NCBI RefSeq assembly: GCF_030577135.1
Contig: NZ_JAUIRR010000002.1
Location: forward strand, 326,157-390,156
Length of the DNA stretch: 64,000 bases
Direction of reading: 5' to 3'
DNA from: Sulfurimonas sp. hsl 1-7
GTDB lineage: Bacteria; Campylobacterota; Campylobacteria; Campylobacterales; Sulfurimonadaceae
Below, in pieces: positions 42,688 to 52,278 of this stretch; the stretch's first letter is position 1; each line of letters starts with the position of its first letter. Position numbers and translations under genes: made by a program. Under the pieces are notes generated by a model. That model saw only the letters and a program-made list of their open reading frames with translations. It was not told where the DNA came from and searched no databases.

Positions 42688-45527
42688 TAAGAATAGTTCT
42701 AGTATTACTTTTTATTTTTATATCCGTAGTTGCACAAGCGAACCTTCCGGTTACGCAACAAACACCGCTTGCAAAGAAAAAGCAATTACAAACACCGGCT
42801 TCGGAGGAGGAAGAACTTCGTTTAATGGTGCAAGTATTTTTATACAAAGGTGATGTGGAGAGTGCATTTCAAGTTGCACAAATCGGCTACAACCAACATC
42901 CAAATTCCTACTATTGGAATGAGAAAATGGCTACTATTTCACAATGGACAGGTCGTTCTGCACGCTCTATGAAGCACCTCAAAAAGATGTATCAGCTCAA
43001 ATACGATCCTAAGATTGAGAAACAACTCATCGAGTATGGAAAAGCAACCTTTCAATATGAAAGTATAGAACCGCTAGTAAGAAACAGGGTAAGAAAAAAT
43101 CCTAGTGAAGAGAACATCGATCTACTGATCACCATCTATAAACAAACGGGTTTTCCGGAAAAAGTTATAACAATCTTGGATAAAGAGTATAAAAAAACAA
43201 AAAAACCTTTATTGCTTACAAAAGCACTTGAACTCTCTTTAGAGTTAGGTGATCTTGATCTAGCAAAAAAATATGTAGATATTCTCAGCAAAGAGAGACC
43301 TTATTCAAAACAAAACAGTGCCCTTATAGCAAAATACTACTATATTTTAAGAGATATTAACACTGCTTATAACGCTCTTACATATGCAGACAATCCTGAT
43401 ATTATTGAAGATAATAACGATACTTCGGAACTACAGTATTTTGAACTAAAAAGTGATCTGGGATGGTATCTGCAAAAAAATCTTCCTGCCGCACAAGCAT
43501 CAAAAATGTTGATTGATGCAGATAAGGGAAGATTGTCCGATTATGAAAGGGTTGCTGTTGTTTATCAGGATATTGATCCAGAAATTGCGGCACAAGCAGT
43601 AAAAGAGGGGTATATGAAATATCAACTTTCATATATGTTTTTCGGTTATGCTAATGATGCCATCAACAAAAACAAGTTTGATGAGCTCAACAAACTCTTA
43701 AAGACAATCGATGAAGAGAACTCACCCCTTACACAAGAGGCTATGTACTGGATCATAAAATCAAAAGTTTATAACCACTATGAAAAGTACGATCTCGAAG
43801 AGATGGCTTTACAAAAAGCACTTTTGTTATCCCCATACGATATAGAGATCAAAACAGCTCTTTTATGGCACTTTATGGATCTGCATGATGTTAAAAATAC
43901 AAAACTGATCCTTCTGGAGATTGAAGAGAAAAACAATATTTCTTCATCACTTTACTTCACTTTAGCATCTGCATATTTCTATATCAACAATATCGACAGA
44001 GCCTCTTACTATACGAGTCTCCTTGATTTTGAAAAGAATATCATTACACAAAGTGTTGACTATAAATTTTTACAAGCATATATCTATCAAATGCAAAATA
44101 GAGATGAAGCTTTTAAATTAAGAATGAGAGAGGTCTTGAACCTTTTAAAAGAACAAAGAGAAAAAACTCCTAGCCTTAAAAAAGACAATGATCATCTTAC
44201 AAACTATCTCAGTGCGGCAATGTATGTTATGCGTGCAGATAAGTTTGAGAAAAACTTCAAAAAAGCAAAACCATATCTCAAACCGAAAAATTATAACGAG
44301 TTAGCGTACTCTTGGGCATTGCAAAAAGATGCGCTTGAAAAAAGTCATGAGATTTATACACAAACACCGACTCCGGAACTATGGATGCAGTTCTCAAATG
44401 CTATTGTTGTTCAGCACCATACAAATATAGAGAACCTGCTTGATCAATACCTCTATGAGCTCTCTGCCTCAGATGCATCTTTCCAAGCAAAAGAGGATGG
44501 GCAGATTGCATTGGCACAAGCAATAAACTATAACTTCTTTGATCATAACCACTATAATAAAAACAACTATATACAACAGATAGAGCTCAGCAAACTTAGA
44601 AGTGACACACTTGATATCAGACTTTCCAGATATATCAGAGATCCACTTGAACAGCACTACGTTACACTGAAAAACAGCTCTTATATAGGGGACAGCTGGT
44701 ATGTTTTAACCGGTTTTGGATATTACGACAACAAATCATCTGATCCGGATATTTTAGTAGATGTTCCAAAAAGTACTTATGATGCTACACTCGGCATTAA
44801 AAAGGTAACTGAGAGAGCTTCTATTGAACTTGATCTTCTCTATAACCATAATATGAGGAACTATCTCTCAGTTCTTTTAAATACAACTTATCAATTCAGT
44901 ACTGACTTTAGAGGTGCATTAGAGATAGCAAAAAACAAAAGGGCTGAGGAGAGTACACAGCTTTATCTCGGCGGTAAAAAAGATCTTATTGCTCCGTCAA
45001 TAACATACCAGATCCTCGATTCTACTTCTGTTGAACTGAGATATGAATTGAGTGATTTTTACTCCCAAGATAATGTACATCTTGGAAACGGAAGATATTT
45101 TAGTGCAAATGTTTCACAACAATTGAGAAACGGTTATCCGGATCTTCGCTTTGGAATGTTTTACGATAATGGAATCTATAGTGAAAGTTCAGGTTCCAAA
45201 GGTGTTATCGATCAACTCCAAGTAGATCAATATCAAGTTTTACCGAGCCAGTTTTATAACATAGGAATTAATTTCTCATATGGTTATGTGAATAAAAACC
45301 TCTACACTAGAGTTTGGAGACCTTACATTGAATTTTCCCCTTATTATAGCTCTGATATCGGTGATTATACATTTGGTGTCAATGGCGGTATCGGCGGAAA
45401 AGTATTTGAACAAGATCATATGAGTATCGGTGCTTCATATACCGACTCTGTCAACGGTATAGGTGGAAAAGTATTTCAGTTCTATATAGATTATCAATTT
45501 ATGTACACACTCTCAAAGGAGTTCTAG
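42684..45527 (+). CDS. pelB: Pel outer-membrane exporter PelB (TPR plus beta-barrel)
   Basis: A 947-residue protein with a cleavable signal peptide (about 20 residues, ending VVAQA), TPR-like helical repeats (about 45-600) and a C-terminal barrel (about 650-947) with alternating strands, ending in aromatic YTLSKEF with a terminal Phe. The barrel is the channel through which Pel leaves, and the TPRs bind PelA in Pseudomonas. The membrane anchor normally found at the N-terminus is instead encoded by the upstream gene. It ends 1 nt before the second pelA. Confidence 0.88.
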   Translation: MIRIVLVLLFIFISVVAQANLPVTQQTPLAKKKQLQTPASEEEELRLMVQVFLYKGDVESAFQVAQIGYNQHPNSYYWNEKMATISQWTGRSARSMKHLKKMYQLKYDPKIEKQLIEYGKATFQYESIEPLVRNRVRKNPSEENIDLLITIYKQTGFPEKVITILDKEYKKTKKPLLLTKALELSLELGDLDLAKKYVDILSKERPYSKQNSALIAKYYYILRDINTAYNALTYADNPDIIEDNNDTSELQYFELKSDLGWYLQKNLPAAQASKMLIDADKGRLSDYERVAVVYQDIDPEIAAQAVKEGYMKYQLSYMFFGYANDAINKNKFDELNKLLKTIDEENSPLTQEAMYWIIKSKVYNHYEKYDLEEMALQKALLLSPYDIEIKTALLWHFMDLHDVKNTKLILLEIEEKNNISSSLYFTLASAYFYINNIDRASYYTSLLDFEKNIITQSVDYKFLQAYIYQMQNRDEAFKLRMREVLNLLKEQREKTPSLKKDNDHLTNYLSAAMYVMRADKFEKNFKKAKPYLKPKNYNELAYSWALQKDALEKSHEIYTQTPTPELWMQFSNAIVVQHHTNIENLLDQYLYELSASDASFQAKEDGQIALAQAINYNFFDHNHYNKNNYIQQIELSKLRSDTLDIRLSRYIRDPLEQHYVTLKNSSYIGDSWYVLTGFGYYDNKSSDPDILVDVPKSTYDATLGIKKVTERASIELDLLYNHNMRNYLSVLLNTTYQFSTDFRGALEIAKNKRAEESTQLYLGGKKDLIAPSITYQILDSTSVELRYELSDFYSQDNVHLGNGRYFSANVSQQLRNGYPDLRFGMFYDNGIYSESSGSKGVIDQLQVDQYQVLPSQFYNIGINFSYGYVNKNLYTRVWRPYIEFSPYYSSDIGDYTFGVNGGIGGKVFEQDHMSIGASYTDSVNGIGGKVFQFYIDYQFMYTLSKEF

Positions 45528-45528
45528 G

Positions 45529-48252
45529 TTGAAAAAACACCTGCTTCTTGTGTGGATTTTTAGTGCACTTTTATTTGGCTCTTTGCAAGATAAAAGTGCG
45601 GTAGTTTATTATGGTGATGAGCTCTCTTATCCGATGGTCGGTATCCATGACTATATTATTGTACAACCCAACCATACAAACACCGCTACACATGGATTTT
45701 CTCTTTATAAAAAAAATATTTATGCATATATAAGTATCGGAGAAACTGACACTAACAGTAGTGAGTTTAGTGATATCAATAGTTCTTGGATCGTTGCAAA
45801 AAATGAAGCTTGGAGGAGTGATGTTCTCGATATCAACAATAAAGAGTATCAAGAGTTTATCTTTACACATCAAATAGAACCTCTTTTAAAGCAAGGATTT
45901 AAAAACTTCTTCTTTGATACTTTAGACTCATACTATTTTTACTCAAAAACACCCGAAGAGATTCAAAAGAGTCAACAATCTTTAGCTAGTTTTATTCTTG
46001 AGTTTCATAAAAGATATCCCGACTCAAAACTGATAATCAATCGTGGTTTTGGAATTATAGACAATGTTCATAACGCGGTTAATGCGGTTTTATTTGAATC
46101 CTATTATCGAGGCTTAAAAGGGAAAAATTTAGCCTATCAAACAGTAGATGAAGCAGACCGTATATGGCTTGATCATAATCTTGAAAAGGTTAAAAAATAT
46201 AATCTCGACATTATTGCCGTTGATTATCTCTTTGATATGAAACAAGCTGATGAGCTTGTAGAAAAACTTCAAGCAAAAGGTTTCATCCCTTATGTAGCAA
46301 ATAAAGCGCTGGATATCTACGGAAAGAGTTCTAAAAACAGTGTTAAAAGAGAGATTCTGACTCTTATAGATGAAAGTAGACTCGATCGAATGCTTCAAGG
46401 TGCACATTTTGAGGGTGGACTTATCTTTGAATATCTCGGATATATACAAAAACTTTACGATATCAACAAAGGATTACCAAATCCCGATAAGTTAGATCAT
46501 TATGCAGGGATAGTTATTTGGCTAGAAAAATACTATAACGATCCAAATAAACTCTTAAAGTGGGTTACAGAGGTAAAGAAACGCAATATTCCTATTGTTT
46601 TTGTCAACACCTTTGGTATTGATGTAAAAGAGGATGAACTTGCATCCCTTGGCATTACAATCCAACAGACGAACCTACCAAAACAATCTATCCTTTATAA
46701 AGATGAAATGGTTGGTTTTGAGATTGAACCTCCTATGTCTAGAAACCCTATGCTCATTCATGTCAAAGATGCAAAAGAGTTACTTACCTATCAATATGCA
46801 GACAAAAAAACATCCACCCCTGCAGCGATCACTTCATGGGGCGGATATCTTCAAAATGGAGCTTTTATTACATCTATTAATGGTGAAGATATATGGGTCA
46901 CTAACCCTTTTAAATTTTTTGCGCAGGCGTTAAGACTCCAAAAACTGCCAGTGCCAGATCCAACTACCGAAAATGGGAAACGTCTCCTTTTCACGCACAT
47001 TGACGGTGACGGTATTATGAATAAAGTAGAGGGGGATTTTGGAGAGTTTTCAGGTGATGTTATTCTTAATAAAATTCTAAAAAAATATAAAATTCCCCAT
47101 TCGGTTTCTGTTATTGGAGCCGAGATAGATCCAAACGGCCTTTATCCAAAGCTCTCAGAAAAACTAATAGATATAACAAAAAAAATGTTTGCACTTGAGA
47201 ATGTAGAAGCGGCAAGCCATACATTTACACACCCGTTTTTTTGGGAGAAAATAGTTGATGACAATCTAAGTGAGGAGTATAGACTCAAAGTACCAGAGTA
47301 TCAGTTTTCACTTGAAAGAGAACTCAAAACCACCCTTGATAATATCAATGAAAAATACTCACCGAAAAACAAATCTAAAAAAGCAGAGACTATCTTTTGG
47401 AGTGGAGACTGTGCCCCAAGAAAAAATGCTTTAGAGTATATCTACAAAGATCATATTTTGGCAATCAACGGTGGTGATACCACTATTGTAAAAACCCATC
47501 CCTGGCTTACACGTGTCTCCCCTTTTGGATTAAAACGTTCAGAGTACTACCAAGTCTATACAGGTGCACAAAATGAAAATGTATATACAAACAACTGGCT
47601 TGGACCGTTTTGGGGATTTAAACGCGTAACACAAACTTTTGAACTGACAAACTCACCCAGACGTCTAAAACCTATAGATATCTATTATCACCTATACTCA
47701 GGTTCTAAACGTGCATCGTTAGAGGCGTTGAAATATGTATTTAACTGGGCTCTCAAACAAGATGTCATGCCAATCTTTACCTCTGAATATATCCCCAAAG
47801 TTATGGATATGTATGAGGTCTCTATGGCAAAAGATGAAAATAGTTGGCTCATTACAGGAATGAATGACCTAAAAACCATCAGATTTGAGGATTTTGATAC
47901 AAATGTAGACCTTAATAACTCAAAAGGTGTCGTAGGTCTTAGCCAATTTGAAAACCATACCTATTTGAGTCTCGATCAAAGAGGAAAACATCTTATAGAG
48001 CTCTCTCCTAAAAACAACAATAAAATCTATATGGTTTCAAGTAATGGAAAACTTACTGATTATAAAGAGAGTAATACAACCAAGAGTTATAGTTTTAGCT
48101 CTTATGTAGATCTTGAATTGAGTATGTATGTTGATAAAGAGTGTAGTATATCTTCCACTCCAAAGGCACGCAAGCTCTTAGAGGAAGAGAATATTGTTAC
48201 ACTCAAATATAAAGATACAAAAGCGGTAACAATAACACTAGAGTGTGAATAA
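45529..48252 (+). CDS. pelA: PelA paralogue 2: bifunctional glycoside hydrolase/deacetylase
   Basis: A 907-residue secreted protein with a signal peptide. The GH114 domain (about 20-285) keeps both acidic residues, Asp130 in FFFDTLD and Glu190 in VLFESYY. A deacetylase region follows, with THIDGDG (His490, Asp492, Asp494) and SHTFTHPFFW (His564, His568). Both activities known for PelA are thus expected: endo-alpha-1,4-GalNAc hydrolysis and partial de-N-acetylation of Pel. TTG start with AAAGGAG 7 nt upstream. The stop lies 2 nt from the end of galE on the other strand. It is clearly homologous to copy 1 along most of its length. Confidence 0.92.
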   Translation: MKKHLLLVWIFSALLFGSLQDKSAVVYYGDELSYPMVGIHDYIIVQPNHTNTATHGFSLYKKNIYAYISIGETDTNSSEFSDINSSWIVAKNEAWRSDVLDINNKEYQEFIFTHQIEPLLKQGFKNFFFDTLDSYYFYSKTPEEIQKSQQSLASFILEFHKRYPDSKLIINRGFGIIDNVHNAVNAVLFESYYRGLKGKNLAYQTVDEADRIWLDHNLEKVKKYNLDIIAVDYLFDMKQADELVEKLQAKGFIPYVANKALDIYGKSSKNSVKREILTLIDESRLDRMLQGAHFEGGLIFEYLGYIQKLYDINKGLPNPDKLDHYAGIVIWLEKYYNDPNKLLKWVTEVKKRNIPIVFVNTFGIDVKEDELASLGITIQQTNLPKQSILYKDEMVGFEIEPPMSRNPMLIHVKDAKELLTYQYADKKTSTPAAITSWGGYLQNGAFITSINGEDIWVTNPFKFFAQALRLQKLPVPDPTTENGKRLLFTHIDGDGIMNKVEGDFGEFSGDVILNKILKKYKIPHSVSVIGAEIDPNGLYPKLSEKLIDITKKMFALENVEAASHTFTHPFFWEKIVDDNLSEEYRLKVPEYQFSLERELKTTLDNINEKYSPKNKSKKAETIFWSGDCAPRKNALEYIYKDHILAINGGDTTIVKTHPWLTRVSPFGLKRSEYYQVYTGAQNENVYTNNWLGPFWGFKRVTQTFELTNSPRRLKPIDIYYHLYSGSKRASLEALKYVFNWALKQDVMPIFTSEYIPKVMDMYEVSMAKDENSWLITGMNDLKTIRFEDFDTNVDLNNSKGVVGLSQFENHTYLSLDQRGKHLIELSPKNNNKIYMVSSNGKLTDYKESNTTKSYSFSSYVDLELSMYVDKECSISSTPKARKLLEEENIVTLKYKDTKAVTITLECE

Positions 48253-48254
48253 CT

Positions 48255-49268
48255 CTAGTTGTTTTTATATCCGTTAGGATTCTTTGACTGCCATCGCCAA
48301 CTATCTTCACACATCTCATCAATTGAGCGCTTTGCTTCCCAGCCTAAAACAGATTTAGCATAACTAGGATCGGCAAAACATTTTGCTATATCACCGTTGC
48401 GTCTTGCTGTGATCTTGTATGGGATCTTTTTTTCTGATACTTTTTCAAATGCCTTTACAATATCTAAAACAGAATACCCTTTCCCCGTTCCTAGATTAAC
48501 CGTCAGTACATTCTCTAAACTATCAATCTTTTCAATCGCTTTTACGTGTCCCTCCGCTAAATCGACAACATGTATATAATCTCTTACACCTGTACCGTCA
48601 TGCGTGTCGTAATCATCTCCAAATACACTTAATTGCTCCAATTTACCAACAGCAGTTTGTGATATATAAGGCATAAGGTTATTTGGTATTCCGTTTGGAT
48701 CTTCACCTATTAAACCTGATTTATGTGCACCGATAGGATTAAAATAGCGAAGAAGTATAACTTTCCATTCATGATCTGAAGTAAACAGATCTTTAAGTAT
48801 ATCCTCTATAAAAAGTTTTGTTCTTCCATAAGGGTTTGTAGTTGAGAGTGGAAAATCTTCTGTAATTGGTGTCGTATGAGGATCTCCGTAGACAGTTGCC
48901 GAAGAGCTAAAAACAATCTTTTTACAGTTGTTTTGCGCCATCACTTCACAAAGTTTTATAGTCCCTATTACATTATTATCATAGTATGCTAACGGTTTCT
49001 CAATAGATTCTCCGACAGCTTTAAGTCCTGCAAAATGGATTACGGAGTCTATATCATAAAGATCAAATATTTTTTGCAGGTCAGTTTCATTTCTGATGTC
49101 ACCCTCTATAAACTTCACATCTTTACCTATAATTTGTGATACTCTTTTTAAACTCTCTTTTGAAGAGTTACAAAGATTATCAAATACTACAAAATCAAGT
49201 CCTTCATTATCTAACTCTATACATGTATGTGAACCTATATATCCCGCTCCGCCGGTGACTAATATCAT
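48255..49268 (-). CDS. galE: UDP-hexose 4-epimerase GalE with Cys gatekeeper (UDP-GlcNAc/UDP-GalNAc capable)
   Basis: A 337-residue short-chain-dehydrogenase-type epimerase with NAD-binding [20 protein letters not shown] and catalytic Tyr147-xxx-Lys151 (YGRTK). Next to Arg290-Asp293 the position equal to Tyr299 of E. coli GalE is Cys297 (GDIAKCFAD). A small residue there is known to admit N-acetylated sugars, as in human GALE. UDP-GalNAc is a Pel precursor, so this gene likely plays the role of PelX. It is convergent with pelA copy 2 with a 2-nt gap. AAGAAGG precedes the ATG; a -10 TATAAT lies at 49306-49301. Confidence 0.92.
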   Translation of the reverse strand: MILVTGGAGYIGSHTCIELDNEGLDFVVFDNLCNSSKESLKRVSQIIGKDVKFIEGDIRNETDLQKIFDLYDIDSVIHFAGLKAVGESIEKPLAYYDNNVIGTIKLCEVMAQNNCKKIVFSSSATVYGDPHTTPITEDFPLSTTNPYGRTKLFIEDILKDLFTSDHEWKVILLRYFNPIGAHKSGLIGEDPNGIPNNLMPYISQTAVGKLEQLSVFGDDYDTHDGTGVRDYIHVVDLAEGHVKAIEKIDSLENVLTVNLGTGKGYSVLDIVKAFEKVSEKKIPYKITARRNGDIAKCFADPSYAKSVLGWEAKRSIDEMCEDSWRWQSKNPNGYKNN

Positions 49269-49300
49269 CTATGTAAAACCTTCTTTTTAATATAGTATTT

Positions 49301-49306
49301 ATTATA
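49301..49306 (-). promoter_or_regulatory. -10 element of galE
   Basis: TGTATAAT on the minus strand ends about 32 bp before the galE ATG. The 56-bp divergent region also holds TATACT at 49314-49319 on the plus strand for the PpiC-like gene. Confidence 0.5.
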
Positions 49307-49324
49307 CACTTTATATACTTATAT

Positions 49325-50083
49325 ATGATAAATATAACAAAAAAAATTCTTTATGAACCATTATTGCACTTTTTAGTTTTAGGAGGATTGGCTTATTACT
49401 ACTTTGATTATGCCAAAGAGAAAGAGTCAAGCATCTCAAAACCAACTCTTGTCATTGCAAACTATGAGCTAAAAAACTTACAAAATGAAACACAGCTACA
49501 AGCTCCAAAACTAGTTTTAGCGTATCTTACATATCAAAAAATACTTTTGGAAGAAGCCTATTCCCTAGGACTTTATAGGGATGATCCAAAAATAGATGAA
49601 CATCTACTAAAAAAAATGGAGTACCTCTTTAAAAATGATATAGAATTTCAAGAACCTTCTGAAGAACAACTTCATCAGTTTTATCAAGCACATCTTAGTG
49701 ACTACAGCAAAGTGAACTCTTTGAACCTTTATCTCTTAAGAGTTGATCAAAATACAGAAAAAAATGTGATACAGAAACTCTCAACTATAACCGACCTTCG
49801 CCCTTTTGCCAAAAAGTATGAGCAACTTACTCCAGATGCAATCAAAGAAAAATTCGGTAGTTATACCGCTCTGAAAATCTCCACATTACAAGAAGGATTT
49901 TGGAGTGAAGTGATTGATAACAAACTGTTTTATATAACAAACAAACAGGTATCTGAGCCCTACTCTTTTGAAGAGGTTGAAGGGATTGTATATGAGCACT
50001 ATAAAAAGAGTTTTAGAGTACTCAACGAACAACAGGCATATGCCAAAATTTATAGCAAATATATTATCAAAGAACAAAAATAG
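49325..50083 (+). CDS. PpiC/SurA-like peptidyl-prolyl isomerase homologue, membrane anchored
   Basis: A 252-residue protein with one N-terminal membrane segment in the family-typical context YEPLLHFLVLGGLAYY and a periplasmic region resembling PpiC/SurA chaperones. The parvulin core itself is weak, so isomerase activity is uncertain. Proteins of this kind are commonly encoded next to HupE-type membrane proteins, as here (stop and start adjacent). There is no ribosome site; TATACT ends 5 nt before the ATG, so the transcript may be leaderless. Confidence 0.75.
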   Translation: MINITKKILYEPLLHFLVLGGLAYYYFDYAKEKESSISKPTLVIANYELKNLQNETQLQAPKLVLAYLTYQKILLEEAYSLGLYRDDPKIDEHLLKKMEYLFKNDIEFQEPSEEQLHQFYQAHLSDYSKVNSLNLYLLRVDQNTEKNVIQKLSTITDLRPFAKKYEQLTPDAIKEKFGSYTALKISTLQEGFWSEVIDNKLFYITNKQVSEPYSFEEVEGIVYEHYKKSFRVLNEQQAYAKIYSKYIIKEQK

Positions 50084-51046
50084 ATGCCTTTATTTCGTAT
50101 AGTTTTTCTTCTGACTCTTTTCTCTGTTTTTTCACAAGCACACCAGACGGGGCTATCGTTTATCGATCTTAAAAAAAACAGTGATGCCACAATAGATGTA
50201 GTGTATAAAAAACCCCTTTCAGATACAAGGGATGAAGATATCACGATCAACTACCCTTCACGATGCATTCAGGACACGCCCACTCTAAAAAAAATAGAAA
50301 ACGGCTTTATTCTCAGAAAATATCAACTTAACTGTGGAGAAAACGGTTTAAAACAGAGTAGAATCTGGGTAGAGGGTCTTGTTTCAAGTGATCGGGGTGT
50401 AGTTGTACGTTATGAGAGTGATGATACTATCTATAAATCTCTGCTAAGAGCTACTACACCTTTTATGGAGTTCAACAAACAAAGCTCAAAACTAAAACTT
50501 TTTATGGAGTATCTCCAATTAGGAATTTTACATATCTTAACCGGCTTTGATCACCTCTCGTTTGTGATGGGACTTCTCATTTTATCTGTAAGTTTACGTA
50601 AACTGCTTTATACAATTTCGGCATTTACCCTTTCCCATTCTATCACTTTGGTATTTGGTATTTTAGGTACAGCAACAATTAACATTGCGTATGTAGAAGC
50701 GATGATAGCACTAAGCATCCTCTTCTTGGCAAAAGAGATAATGTTAAAACGTCAAACATTTACAAAGAGGCACTTAGGGATCGTAGCATTTTTATTTGGC
50801 CTGATTCACGGTTTCGGGTTCTCATCAAACCTTTCTCAGATCGGCTTGCCCCATAATGAGATCCCCCTTTCACTCTTTTCGTTTAATCTTGGAATAGAGC
50901 TTGGGCAAATTATTTTTATTTTGCTTGCTGCATTACTTTTAAAAATAGTGCATAAGTTTATTAGTGAGAAGAGAATAGATATAGCCGTGGCCTATACCAT
51001 AGGCTCTGTATCTTCCTTTTGGCTCTTAGAGAGAATACCTTTTTAA
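50084..51046 (+). CDS. HupE/UreJ-family membrane protein
   Basis: A 320-residue protein with a signal peptide (about 19 residues), a periplasmic beta-rich domain (about 20-130) and about six membrane helices. His-containing motifs ILTGFDHLSFV, FTLSHSITLVFG and LIHGFGFSS are diagnostic of the HupE_UreJ_2 family. Relatives are proposed nickel or cobalt permeases, but direct evidence is limited for this subgroup. It starts right after the PpiC-like gene and overlaps the end of the convergent transporter gene by 4 nt. Confidence 0.85.
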   Translation: MPLFRIVFLLTLFSVFSQAHQTGLSFIDLKKNSDATIDVVYKKPLSDTRDEDITINYPSRCIQDTPTLKKIENGFILRKYQLNCGENGLKQSRIWVEGLVSSDRGVVVRYESDDTIYKSLLRATTPFMEFNKQSSKLKLFMEYLQLGILHILTGFDHLSFVMGLLILSVSLRKLLYTISAFTLSHSITLVFGILGTATINIAYVEAMIALSILFLAKEIMLKRQTFTKRHLGIVAFLFGLIHGFGFSSNLSQIGLPHNEIPLSLFSFNLGIELGQIIFILLAALLLKIVHKFISEKRIDIAVAYTIGSVSSFWLLERIPF

Positions 51047-52278
51047 TCTTTCCCTATTCTATGCCCTTTAAGTGCGTAAAATAGGATAAAAAGATAACTT
51101 ACAATCCCTAAGAGGTAACTCATCTGCATATCGTTTGTATAGAGTGAGATACGCCCAAAAAGAAGCGGCAGTAAAGCTCCCCCTGCAATCGACATAATTA
51201 GAAGTGCACTCGCTTTAGGAGTATGTCGCCCTAATCCCTCTAGTACCAAAGGCCAGATGGTCGGCCATACCAAAGCGTTTGAAAGACCAAGCAGTGCTAC
51301 AAACAATACAGTATCAGGGATTGTTTCCATAAATATATGGCTCTCTTTTGGAGTAAAAACAATCAAAAAGACAAACACTATCCCTAGAAGTGATGAGAGT
51401 GCAAGTGCGCTTTTTTGTGATAAAAGTTTTGGGATTGCAAGGATACCGATAAAATATGCCAACACCATACATGCCATTGTGTAAGAGGTAAGAATAGTGA
51501 CATCTTTTACCCCTAGACTTTGAGCGTATAACCCGATGGTATCCCCTGCCATCACTTCAATACCTACATAAAAGAACAGTGCGATTGCACCTAAAATTAC
51601 ATGGGGGAATCTAAAAATACTTACATGATCGTAAGTATCATCTTCCTCATATTCAACATCTTTTAAAGGGGAGAAATGTACAAATAAAATCAGTGCCAAT
51701 AAAATAGAGGCCATAACAAGATAAGGTGTAACTAATGTCTGCGATAACAGATCCAAATTACTCTCTTGCAACTCTTCAAGTACCGGAATATCCGATAAAA
51801 TTAATGCAGTAAATACAATAGGTGCGAGAACTCCTGCAGATTTATTTATAAGCCCCATAATACTGATACGACGCGCCGCACTCTCAATAGGTCCGAGTAA
51901 AACGATATAAGGATTTGAAGCACTCTGTAAAATTGTAAGCCCTGTCCCCAAAACAAAAAGAGCAAGTAAAAAGATCCCAAACTCTCTCATAAAAGCAGCA
52001 GGAATAAAAAGCAGACTTCCAACCGCCATCACAAATAAACCTAAACTCATCCCCTTTTTATATCCGGTGAGTTCCAAAAGATACGACATCGGATATGCCA
52101 TAACCGTATAAGAGATATAAAATGCAAAAGTGACAAACAATGCTTCAAACTCATTGAGATCACATAACACTTTTAAAAACGGGATTAATGAACCGTTTAG
52201 CCACGTCACAAACCCAAATATAAAAAATAAAACCGCTATGATACTCATAGAGAGAATTGTTGCACTTCTATCCATCAT
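51043..52278 (-). CDS. Sugar MFS transporter (FucP/GluP, FHS family)
   Basis: A 411-residue protein with 12 membrane helices. The first helix carries FFIFGFVTWLNGSLIPFLK, the signature of fucose/glucose-galactose:proton or sodium symporters, and the helix-5 region LQSASNPYIVLLGP is also typical. The exact sugar cannot be read. It lies downstream of, and overlaps by 11 nt, the HAD phosphatase gene, so uptake and dephosphorylation may be linked. Confidence 0.9.
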   Translation of the reverse strand: MMDRSATILSMSIIAVLFFIFGFVTWLNGSLIPFLKVLCDLNEFEALFVTFAFYISYTVMAYPMSYLLELTGYKKGMSLGLFVMAVGSLLFIPAAFMREFGIFLLALFVLGTGLTILQSASNPYIVLLGPIESAARRISIMGLINKSAGVLAPIVFTALILSDIPVLEELQESNLDLLSQTLVTPYLVMASILLALILFVHFSPLKDVEYEEDDTYDHVSIFRFPHVILGAIALFFYVGIEVMAGDTIGLYAQSLGVKDVTILTSYTMACMVLAYFIGILAIPKLLSQKSALALSSLLGIVFVFLIVFTPKESHIFMETIPDTVLFVALLGLSNALVWPTIWPLVLEGLGRHTPKASALLIMSIAGGALLPLLFGRISLYTNDMQMSYLLGIVSYLFILFYALKGHRIGKD

